The notes below the pieces were generated by a model. That model made no database searches, was not told where the DNA came from, and saw only the letters and a list, made by a program, of their open reading frames with translations. Positions 1 through 6,320 of a stretch of DNA of 41,843 nt are shown piece after piece. The position numbers and the translations under genes were made by a program. Each line of letters begins with the position of its first letter. The stretch's first letter is position 1. Source of the stretch: a virus. The DNA lies in the IMG/VR virus record IMGVR_UViG_3300042503_001060, positions 1 to 41,843 of that record. One strand, 5' to 3'.

Positions 1-236
1 GTGCCAACTGAAATTGTTATTTCCGCAATCCGCCACCCACATCGTTTCGTTGGGCCGGACAAAACACAGCCACTGCCTGCCATTCTGCAATAGGCATCCG
101 TCTTGCCATGGCGTCCAACACAGCGCCGGCTTTTCCGGCTTTGGCTCAGGCTTGGCGGTTGCAGCCTGGTCAGCCACCAGCCGGGACAGCCGGGACAGTT
201 TGACGGCAATGCGGGCGTCAACGGCATCAGCCCCAA
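1..236. repeat. Terminal overlap, copy 1 (matches 41608-41843)
   Basis: The first 236 bases recur at the other end of the window, offset 41,607, with one difference: T at 109 against C at 41716. The repeat lies inside one reading frame (the MazG-like gene) that is restored only when the ends are joined. This points to a circularly assembled or circularly permuted genome rather than a physical direct terminal repeat. Confidence 0.95.
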
Positions 237-423
237 ACAGCAGGCGCATCTGGCCGACAGTGATAAGCACGTCCGCCACCTCGTCGATCACCGCCTCCGC
301 GCTAGCCTCGCCGTGCCGGTGCGACAACAGCGCGTCAGTCAGTTCGGCCATCTCTCCGATGCACTTGTCTGTCTGACGCACGGGCCCGAAGGCGTCCAGC
401 GCGGCTTGCATCACTTCTTGCAT
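1..423 (-). CDS. MazG-like nucleotide pyrophosphohydrolase, N-terminal 141 codons (gene continues at 41607-41533)
   Basis: The ATG at 423 has a GGAGG five bases upstream. The frame stays open to base 1 and, in the circle, continues at 41607 to a stop at 41533, giving 165 aa. Residues about 24-60 read GEMAEL, then an Ala-rich helix and DEVADVLITVG: the ExxE...ExxD-type metal-binding helices of all-alpha MazG/HisE NTP pyrophosphatases. The fit is by motif only, and the first half is short for a full MazG. After a Pro/Lys-rich linker a C-terminal domain (CWTPW...SWHST) resembles the 82-aa protein at 40536-40784. MazG-type enzymes hydrolyse NTPs to NMPs; in phages they may adjust nucleotide or alarmone pools. 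The start overlaps the 42-aa gene upstream. Confidence 0.7.
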   Translation of the reverse strand, partial: MQEVMQAALDAFGPVRQTDKCIGEMAELTDALLSHRHGEASAEAVIDEVADVLITVGQMRLLFGADAVDARIAVKLSRLSRLVADQAATAKPEPKPEKPALCWTPWQDGCLLQNGRQWLCFVRPNETMWVADCGNNNFSWH

Positions 424-539
424 TGCACCCTCCAAGCCCCTTGCGGCTGTGCCGGCGGCGTCCACTTGTGCCAGCGGTAGTCCTTCTTCCAGCCTACGTC
501 GGCGGTATCACGCCCGATTGTTTCAACGGTTTTTTTCAT
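411..539 (-). CDS. 42-aa protein of unknown function
   Basis: The ATG at 539 overlaps the stop of the RuvC-like gene (ATGA), and the stop at 411 overlaps the MazG-like start by 13 nt, which is the spacing pattern of this whole operon. The peptide begins MKKTVETIGRDTADVGWKK and ends in QCKK. It is basic and Trp-rich with no recognisable domain. The overlaps, rather than similarity, are the reason to call it; the longer frame reaching back to 815 is a shadow of the resolvase gene. Confidence 0.5.
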   Translation of the reverse strand: MKKTVETIGRDTADVGWKKDYRWHKWTPPAQPQGAWRVQCKK

Positions 540-1096
540 GCCGCCCCCAAATGCTTGCCCAACGTCCAAGCAACGGCCAACGCGGCCCTTGCGTGCGAGC
601 TCACCCCGTACAGCGGGCCAGCCTCTACGGCGTCCACAGCGGGCCTTGTGCGCGTCGCAGGCTTTGCAGCCACGGGTCGCTGTGCTGCGCCGGGATGCAG
701 CGTACACAGGGCTTGCCAGACCCCCGCGTCCCCTTTGACCGACTGACCAACGGCGGCGGATAGAGCACCGACCACAGCACGGCGCTCCAGCGTGTAGACC
801 AATCGAGCCCCGCACTCTTGGATCGCGTCCTTGCCGTCTGGCAGGTCCGCCCAGAGGCTTGCCAGCAACCAGCCAACTTGCTCAATCGTGTTGGCCACCG
901 ATGCCCCGCCAGCGCCGTAGATGCGGGCCCGCTCGATGCCGATTGCCCCGACAACGTGCGTTTGCCGGACCGCCCCGACGTAGTGCGTCACCTGCAACGG
1001 GTCGCGGTACTGCGCCGAATACAGCACGCGGCCCGCAGCCGTGTCATAGACAGCCACGCCAATTGTCGCGCCGGGGTCGATTCCGATGACGATCAC
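536..1096 (-). CDS. RuvC-like Holliday junction resolvase
   Basis: 186 aa from a GTG start preceded by GAGG; the start overlaps the RecT stop (GTGA). The N-terminus MIVIGIDPGATIG is the RNase H-fold beta strand with the first catalytic Asp (D7). IGIERAR near residue 55 supplies the Glu, VKGDAGVW near 120 fits the RuvC Lys/Gly helix, and a C-terminal Asp in PAVDAVEAG can complete the site. Length matches the RuvC family (about 160-190 aa). The enzyme would cut four-way junctions or branched replication intermediates before packaging, which fits its place beside the annealase and exonuclease. The assignment is good to fold level; exact substrate is not shown. Confidence 0.75.
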   Translation of the reverse strand: MIVIGIDPGATIGVAVYDTAAGRVLYSAQYRDPLQVTHYVGAVRQTHVVGAIGIERARIYGAGGASVANTIEQVGWLLASLWADLPDGKDAIQECGARLVYTLERRAVVGALSAAVGQSVKGDAGVWQALCTLHPGAAQRPVAAKPATRTRPAVDAVEAGPLYGVSSHARAALAVAWTLGKHLGAA

Positions 1097-1932
1097 GGCT
1101 GCACCTCGTCGCCCTGGTCAGCGGTCAAAACCAACTGCTCCGGCTCCGGCTGGACTTCCTGCACCAGACGCAGCGGCGCGGCAGCAACGCCAATCGACAG
1201 CGGCTTGCGCTCCTTGGGCGTCGGGTCAAAGTCCAGTTCCTCCGCCATGGCAAGCGCGGCTTGCACGTCAGCAGCCAGCGGGAACCAGCGACGGCTAGCG
1301 GCTTGGTGAAACACGGTCTTGCTGACCATCGCGGCAAAGTCGCTGTTCCAGATGCTTTGCGTCTTGGCCGCCTTGTTTGCCCGCTCGATACGCTCCAGCG
1401 GGACCATGCGGTAGATGGTCTCACCTGTCCGCAGGTTGATGCCCTTGGCGTATGCCCCGCGCAAGTTGGCCTTGGTCACAACGCGGCTGAACGGGTCAGC
1501 GTAGTCGTGACGCAACACGTCGAACTCGTCAGGGCCAACGGTCGCCAGTTCCAGCCGGTCATCGTGCAGGACGATGTGGGCCGACACTGCCCAGCCACCT
1601 TGCCGCAGAACGTATTGCACGCCTTGCCATTGCGCTTGCACGTCCAAAGTCTGACCACGCGGGACGCGGGCAACGTGTTTGCAGGGGCCCGGCATCATGC
1701 CCATGCGGGCAATTGTCAGGTAGCCGCGGACCAGCTCAGGCAACGGGACACTGGCCAGCGCCGGGTCGGCGGCATCGGCGGCGGCTTGTGCGGCGAACTC
1801 CTGCCGGTCAATCCACGGCGGGACAACAGACAATGCGGCTTGCATTTCCACGCTGCCAAAGGCGTCCTGCACTTGCTGGCGGACTGACTTCACAACTTGC
1901 CGCGCTTGCGGCTGGGTCTGCAACTCACTCAT
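1093..1932 (-). CDS. recT: RecT-family single-strand annealing protein
   Basis: 279 aa. The ATG at 1932 follows GGAGG with good spacing, so the longer frame reaching 2001 was not used. Residues about 30-130 show the RecT pattern: an Ala/Pro-rich lead, a DPALASVPLPELV segment, TIARMGMMPGPCKHVARV, then QGVQYVLRQGGW. MVSKTVFHQAASRRWFPL near 210-230 is the usual C-terminal RecT helix. RecT anneals complementary strands exposed by a partner exonuclease, which is encoded immediately upstream. The C-terminal 40 residues are acidic and Gln-rich, as often in the family. Confidence 0.88.
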   Translation of the reverse strand: MSELQTQPQARQVVKSVRQQVQDAFGSVEMQAALSVVPPWIDRQEFAAQAAADAADPALASVPLPELVRGYLTIARMGMMPGPCKHVARVPRGQTLDVQAQWQGVQYVLRQGGWAVSAHIVLHDDRLELATVGPDEFDVLRHDYADPFSRVVTKANLRGAYAKGINLRTGETIYRMVPLERIERANKAAKTQSIWNSDFAAMVSKTVFHQAASRRWFPLAADVQAALAMAEELDFDPTPKERKPLSIGVAAAPLRLVQEVQPEPEQLVLTADQGDEVQP

Positions 1933-1933
1933 T

Positions 1934-2743
1934 CTACACCTCCAACTGGTAACGGGGCGCCCACTGCGGGCGGTCCAACTTCGCTGGCCAACGGCGCTCA
2001 CCGTTGACCGTCATGCTGCCCGGTCCCGGCCACACGCCGGCGTCTGTGCAGGCTTGCCAGACTTCTGCCAGCAGCTCGGCTTCTTGCGCGGCTTCTGCCA
2101 GCCATGCGTCGTCGAGCTGGACGCACACAACGGCGTGCGGTGCGCTGCTCTCCACAAAGATGAACCAGAAGTCCGGCTTGACGCCGTGCGTTGCCTCGTA
2201 GGCCTGGCTGTACCACGCGGCTTGCAGGTCATAGCCCCACTTGGCGACGGCGCCTGCAATGTCTTTGGGGGTCAGCGCGTCGCTCGTGGTCTTGATGTCC
2301 ACAACCAGGTGGCGACCAGTGTCCACCGCATCGAACAACGCCTTGCGAGCCTGACCGTCCTGTGACCAGTAGCACGGCTGGCCAAACTCGCAGCCGGCCA
2401 GCAATGACGCAGCCTGCGGGTCTTGACGCAGTGCGTTGGCCATAGCCTCGGCGCGGGTCCAGTCGTCAGCCGGAAGCAACGGGTAGCCAAGCGACTCGGC
2501 ATGCGCGATTGCAACCTTGCCGACGGTCGTACGCCCATCTGCGGGCTTGACTGCCATACGCAGGTCGTCAGGACAGGCGATCAGGCGCTCGGTCAGTACA
2601 CCCAGCGCCATAGCGGCGCTTTGCTTGCGCGGTGCCTCTGCGGCGTGCTTGGCGTGCTGCGGTGACAGTTTCAGCGGCTTGAGTGCGCTTTGATTCAAGC
2701 CCGGTGCAGCGCGGTAGGTAGCCTCGCGGTCATGGTAGTTCAT
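1934..2743 (-). CDS. RecE/YqaJ-like PDDEXK exonuclease
   Basis: 269 aa; the ATG overlaps the upstream stop (ATGA) and has AGGTGG upstream. The core reads KALFDAV then VVDIKTTSDA (the D...(D/E)xK nuclease signature, about residues 134-155) followed by GYDLQAAWYSQAY, the Q/Y motif of RecE C-terminal and lambda-Exo-like nucleases. The N-terminus has LNQSALKPLKLSP and a long Ala-rich helix as in the DUF3799/RecE-like group. It would resect duplex ends 5'-to-3' to load RecT. Adjacent exonuclease and annealase genes are the classic phage SynExo pair. Confidence 0.85.
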   Translation of the reverse strand: MNYHDREATYRAAPGLNQSALKPLKLSPQHAKHAAEAPRKQSAAMALGVLTERLIACPDDLRMAVKPADGRTTVGKVAIAHAESLGYPLLPADDWTRAEAMANALRQDPQAASLLAGCEFGQPCYWSQDGQARKALFDAVDTGRHLVVDIKTTSDALTPKDIAGAVAKWGYDLQAAWYSQAYEATHGVKPDFWFIFVESSAPHAVVCVQLDDAWLAEAAQEAELLAEVWQACTDAGVWPGPGSMTVNGERRWPAKLDRPQWAPRYQLEV

Positions 2744-3063
2744 GCCGCCACCTGCACTTTGCCGGCTTGGATTGCATCGTCAACTTCGCCCAGGCTGGCA
2801 AGGTTGAGCATGTAGAGCAGCGTGTAAGCGGCTTCGCGGTCGGTCTTGCACTCGACAGACTTACCGCCACGGGTGCCACGAGTATCGACCAACACAGGGC
2901 AGCCAAGGTCGTTGCCCAGCCCGGTCAGACAGCCGACTGACACCGGGTCGCCGTCGCGCATAAGCAGCACCTGTGCGCCGGAATCGTGGTTGAGCAGCCA
3001 GCTATAGCCAGCCGGCGCTTCTGGCAGGTCAACGTCGATCGTCATGGTACGGGTCAAAATCAT
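2740..3063 (-). CDS. 107-aa protein of unknown function in the recombination operon
   Basis: Begins MILTRTMTIDVDLPEAPAGY; the ATG at 3063 has AAGGGG upstream, although the internal ATG at 3045 could also be used. The sequence is mixed alpha/beta with a Gly/Arg patch (DTRGTRGGKSVECK), no Cys pairs and no membrane segment. It is the first gene after a strong minus-strand promoter and its stop overlaps the exonuclease start, so it is co-translated with the recombination enzymes. Function unknown. Confidence 0.7.
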   Translation of the reverse strand: MILTRTMTIDVDLPEAPAGYSWLLNHDSGAQVLLMRDGDPVSVGCLTGLGNDLGCPVLVDTRGTRGGKSVECKTDREAAYTLLYMLNLASLGEVDDAIQAGKVQVAA

Positions 3064-3099
3064 CGGGTTCCCCTTTGCGCTGTTGCGCCTTGTGCTGTC

Positions 3100-3128
3100 A
3101 TGTTACCGGCGACACTTGTGCGTGTCAA
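3100..3128 (-). promoter_or_regulatory. Sigma-70-type promoter driving the recombination genes leftward
   Basis: On the minus strand: a perfect -35 TTGACA (3128-3123), a 17-nt spacer, and -10 TAACAT (3105-3100). It lies in the 85-nt gap between the SSB-like gene and the 107-aa gene and points into 3063 to 411. Confidence 0.7.
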
Positions 3129-3148
3129 CTATGTTGTGCAAGGTCAGG

Positions 3149-3544
3149 TCAGAAGGGCACGAAGTCAACATCATCAGCGGGTTGCCCAGCCAGACCAGCC
3201 TCCGGCGCCACAACTTCCTCGCCATGAATCCACAGGTCGTCGACCCAAAGCACAAGGTCTTGCCGCACCTCGCCTTGCTGCGTCGTCCACGGCGACCCCA
3301 TCACCAGGTTGCCCAACACGTCTACCCAGTCGCCCTTGCGGACCCGGCCAACCTTGGCAGCGCATGACCGCTTGCCGGAACACTTGACCGCCAGCCACAG
3401 AGGCGCCGTGCCTTTGGTCGGGTCGTCACGGTCCAGCCGTTCACCCGGCCCGATTGCGCGGAACGTCACGAGGCTGCCCTCTTTGGCGTCTGCTACTGCC
3501 TTGACTGTTGCTCGCACTTGAATCGCCATCTTCGGCTGTTCCAT
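3149..3544 (-). CDS. Single-stranded DNA-binding protein (OB-fold, SSB-like)
   Basis: 131 aa from the ATG at 3544 (AGGTGG seven bases upstream); a start at MAIQV, six codons in, is possible. The body alternates beta strands (IQVRATVKAV, WLAVKCSG, KGDWVDVLGNL, DLVLWVDDLWIHG) as in an OB fold. It ends in DDVDFVPF, which mirrors the acidic ...DDDIPF tail by which SSBs recruit partners. It is short compared with bacterial SSB (about 175 aa) but usual for phage versions. It would coat single strands during replication and RecT annealing. Confidence 0.7.
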   Translation of the reverse strand: MEQPKMAIQVRATVKAVADAKEGSLVTFRAIGPGERLDRDDPTKGTAPLWLAVKCSGKRSCAAKVGRVRKGDWVDVLGNLVMGSPWTTQQGEVRQDLVLWVDDLWIHGEEVVAPEAGLAGQPADDVDFVPF

Positions 3545-3577
3545 CACTCACCCACCTTTGCCGTCGCCGGCTGTTGT

Positions 3578-4162
3578 CTACTTCGCGCCGGCTCCCTGCC
3601 CGCACGATCCGCACTTGCCGCACGGCTTGCCGTCTTGCGGCTGGTAGCAGCTCCAAGCCTTGTCCAGCGGCGCATCCAACGCCTTGCCCATTGCCAACAC
3701 CTCAGCGCGGTGCAGGCCCAGCAACGGCGCCTCAATGGTAACGCCCCAAACGCTAGCCAGTGCCGACATTGCAGCCACAAACTCAGGCCGGCAATCCGCA
3801 TACTCGGCCAAGTCCTCAGCCGTCGCACCGAACACCACGCGGGACAGTCCAAGCGACGCGGCTACGTTGGTGGCGACCGACAACAGACAGGCATTGCGCC
3901 CCGGCACCACTCGCGGACCAGCTGCGCCAGTGCCTGCGTCGAGCTGGCTTGCGGCAATGTCCACGGCCACAGTTTGCAGCGGTAGCAACACGCCGCGCTT
4001 GCTGTACGCCAGCCGGATAGCGGCGACCGCGTGCGCCTCCGACAACTGCGCTGGGTGGCTGTAGGACACATGCAACGCGGCGCCTAGCCGGCCCTCTGCG
4101 ATTGTCTTTGCGACCAACACGGCACTATCCACGCCACCAGAAAACAAGACCAAGGTATCCAT
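3578..4162 (-). CDS. queC: QueC, 7-cyano-7-deazaguanine (preQ0) synthase
   Basis: 194 aa. The N-terminus LVLFSGGVDSAVL holds the SGGxDS PP-loop that binds ATP. VVPGRNACLLSVA near 85-98 and DCRPEF near 122-128 are QueC signatures, and the C-terminus carries the zinc site SCYQP...CGKCGSC. QueC converts 7-carboxy-7-deazaguanine to preQ0 using ATP and ammonia. FolE, QueD and QueE are absent from the genome, so the host must supply the substrate. The gene sits 3 nt after the DpdA-like gene, a pairing that in phages serves 7-deazaguanine DNA modification rather than tRNA queuosine. It is about 30 aa shorter than typical QueC. Confidence 0.9.
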   Translation of the reverse strand: MDTLVLFSGGVDSAVLVAKTIAEGRLGAALHVSYSHPAQLSEAHAVAAIRLAYSKRGVLLPLQTVAVDIAASQLDAGTGAAGPRVVPGRNACLLSVATNVAASLGLSRVVFGATAEDLAEYADCRPEFVAAMSALASVWGVTIEAPLLGLHRAEVLAMGKALDAPLDKAWSCYQPQDGKPCGKCGSCGQGAGAK

Positions 4163-4165
4163 GTT

Positions 4166-4771
4166 TCACCACATCCCAATTTGTTGCGGACCATCCCGCC
4201 AGCCAGCCATTCGCTCTGCATGAATGGCAAACCTTGTCGCTCCGCTGCCGTCACATGACTGCCAGCCAGCTTCCATCGCGGCCTTGAGGCGGCCCCGTGT
4301 ATTGACCCGTAGCACGTGCCTGTCTGCGATTGCGCGCCACGCCGGGTTGTGTATCTGCTGCTCTTTCCATTCGGTTGATCCGCCCAACGCCACGGCATCG
4401 GCGCCCAAGTCTGCGACCTCTTGCGCTGTCGCGCCGTCTTGCGCTGCAATGCAAACCTTGTGGCCCATTGCCCGCAGACGCGGCGCCCACTCGGCAAACA
4501 GCCGCACAGTTTCTTGCCAATCGCCTACCACGTCAGGCGCCACAATCCACGCGGCCCTACCGGCCCAACGCTCGGCAAAGTCTGCAAACGCGGCAAAGTC
4601 AAACGGCCTGCCTGACTGGTGCGCAGTCCAAGCGCCATTGTCCAACACAACTTGACCGCGCCAATCGGCTGCCATGCGCTCAGTCACAGGCGACACGATC
4701 AGGCCAAAGCTTAACGCTGACAGCGCGGCCTTGTTTCTGTGTCCCCCTGGTGGTGAAGCATAGAGCATCAC
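4166..4771 (-). CDS. DpdA-like 7-deazaguanine DNA transglycosylase (Tgt-related)
   Basis: 201 aa; the GTG at 4771 overlaps the upstream stop (GTGA), and an ATG follows one codon later. Motifs include LDNGAW near 42-47, IVAPDVVGDW near 75-84 (candidate catalytic Asp), a TIM-barrel-like strand/helix series, AVALGGSTEW near 126-135, and HVLRVNTRGRL. Tgt-family enzymes swap guanine for a 7-deazaguanine base; DpdA members act on DNA. The protein is far smaller than bacterial Tgt (about 370 aa), as are several phage DpdA proteins. Direct adjacency to queC strongly supports insertion of preQ0 (or a derivative) into phage DNA. The exact base and target motif cannot be read from sequence. Confidence 0.72.
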   Translation of the reverse strand: MMLYASPPGGHRNKAALSALSFGLIVSPVTERMAADWRGQVVLDNGAWTAHQSGRPFDFAAFADFAERWAGRAAWIVAPDVVGDWQETVRLFAEWAPRLRAMGHKVCIAAQDGATAQEVADLGADAVALGGSTEWKEQQIHNPAWRAIADRHVLRVNTRGRLKAAMEAGWQSCDGSGATRFAIHAERMAGWRDGPQQIGMW

Positions 4772-4950
4772 GGCGTCGTCACCCCTTCCAGCATCTGCAC
4801 AAACCCACGGCGGGCCTCTGCGGTTTTGAGTATCAGGCGCAGGTGGGCCAAGACTGCCGCTAGGTGCGCGTCATGGTGGATCCCCTGCATCCGTCTCAGT
4901 TGGTCCAGTTGGCGCCTTGCCTCCCGGTCTAACGTTTGTTGGTCTACCAC
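4768..4950 (-). CDS. 60-aa helical protein of unknown function
   Basis: Begins MVDQQTLDREARRQLDQL from a GTG with GAGGTGG upstream; the start overlaps the helicase stop and its own stop overlaps the DpdA-like start. It is nearly all helix-forming with repeated Leu, Arg and His and no Cys. Its position between helicase and base-modification genes suggests a small accessory factor, but no function can be assigned. Confidence 0.6.
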   Translation of the reverse strand: MVDQQTLDREARRQLDQLRRMQGIHHDAHLAAVLAHLRLILKTAEARRGFVQMLEGVTTP

Positions 4951-6320
4951 TTGCCACCTCTTGCGGTACTGCTGCCGTCGCTGACTTGCATCAGGTAATC
5001 GTCAATGCTGTCGGCAAAGCTCTGCGTCTTGCCGACCCATTGCACGCGAGCCCGGCCCAACTTGGTCCGGCGACCCTTGACCGTGACCAACTCCGCGTAC
5101 CCCTCTGGCGCCCCGCTGCCGTCCTTGGGTCGCCACGGCACCACAACGCAGTCGGCATCCATGGCAATCTGGTCAGCACCTGACAGCGTTGCAGCGGTCG
5201 GTCGCTCGGTCGATTCTGCCTCACGGTTCAGCTGCGCGGCGGCGATAACGGCCAGCCCTTGGAGCGCGAGTTGCTTGCACAGGCGGCTTGCCTCCCCGAT
5301 GCGCTCGAACGCCGCTTGCTTGGGCTGTCCCGCAAGGATCTGGATGTAGTCCACCGCCACAACCTTGACGCCCAGCCGCTGTTGCAGGTCACTGGCCCAG
5401 CCGACTAGCTGTTGCGCGGTTGTCGTCTTGCAACGCAGGTGCAGCGGCCAGCCGCGGATCTCGGTTTGGGCATCTTCCAGCGCCACCCGCTCGTCGTGCG
5501 ACAACGGCCAGCGGGCATAGTCCCGATCCATCACAAACACGCCGCTGACATAGGCTGCCAGCCGCAGGATCAGGTCTGTCTCAGGCATTTCCAGCGACAC
5601 GAACGCGCACGGGATGCCCTGCCTGCAAGCGGCTGCCACCCATTGCAAGGCCATCGCTGTCTTGCCCCAGCCCGGACGGCCTGCCAGAACGTACAGCCGG
5701 CCCGGATGCAGTCCCCCGCCGTTGCGCTCGTCAAAGGCCCGCAAGCCTGTCGGGCATACCCATAGCGAAGTCGCTTTGCCGTCTAGGACCGACGCAAACA
5801 CATCATCCGTGTGGTCTGCCGTTGTGGCCTCTGTCGCGGCTCCTGCGGGCTGTGGAAGGTCACGAATTGCGTTTGCAATGATTGCGCGGGCATCTAGGTT
5901 TGACTCCGCGTCAAGCTCGGCTGTCAACCGTGCCACGGCTTGCCGGTAGCGGGCTTGTGCAGCGTAGGTGGCGACCGACTCGCAAGCGTGCCACAGGTTG
6001 TGCTTTACAGGGCTGCCAAAGCGGGCAACGCAGGTTGCCAGCAACCCGTTGATGCGCTCCGCGACCTTGGCTGACTGGCTGTCAATCTTGGGCTGGATGC
6101 CGATCCAAAGCTCGGTATCGTCTCGCTGGTCAACGGGCAAAGCAGCGGAGTAGTCCGCCAGCATCTGCCACACAAGCGAGTGGTCCGGGTCTACAAAATC
6201 CTTTGCTGCCACCTTTGGCGCTGCGTCCGGGTACAGGTCAGGGCATAGCAGGCATGTCCCCAAGATGATCCGCTCGTAGCTCAGGCACTCCAGGTCAATC
6301 GCTGTCGGGTTAGAACTCAT
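4944..6320 (-). CDS. DnaB-type replicative DNA helicase
   Basis: 458 aa, the normal DnaB length. The N-terminal 100 residues match the DnaB collar domain (LECLSYERIILGTCLLCPDL). The RecA-fold ATPase shows Walker A GRPGWGKTAM near 213, LSGVFV/LSHDERVAL DnaB-like segments, Walker B VVAVDYIQIL near 325, and the late SGADQIAMDADCVVV strand with the arginine finger region behind it. It unwinds the fork as a hexamer. No polymerase or primase gene is present, so it would couple the origin to the host replisome. The start overlaps the end of the initiator gene by 11 nt. Confidence 0.93.
   Translation of the reverse strand: MSSNPTAIDLECLSYERIILGTCLLCPDLYPDAAPKVAAKDFVDPDHSLVWQMLADYSAALPVDQRDDTELWIGIQPKIDSQSAKVAERINGLLATCVARFGSPVKHNLWHACESVATYAAQARYRQAVARLTAELDAESNLDARAIIANAIRDLPQPAGAATEATTADHTDDVFASVLDGKATSLWVCPTGLRAFDERNGGGLHPGRLYVLAGRPGWGKTAMALQWVAAACRQGIPCAFVSLEMPETDLILRLAAYVSGVFVMDRDYARWPLSHDERVALEDAQTEIRGWPLHLRCKTTTAQQLVGWASDLQQRLGVKVVAVDYIQILAGQPKQAAFERIGEASRLCKQLALQGLAVIAAAQLNREAESTERPTAATLSGADQIAMDADCVVVPWRPKDGSGAPEGYAELVTVKGRRTKLGRARVQWVGKTQSFADSIDDYLMQVSDGSSTARGGKW

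Noticed and set aside
1-236. Physical direct terminal repeat as in T7-like genomes
   Set aside because: The repeat lies within a reading frame that is intact only in the circular form, so true ends here would destroy the gene. Circular permutation or assembly overlap is simpler. Read-end mapping would settle it.
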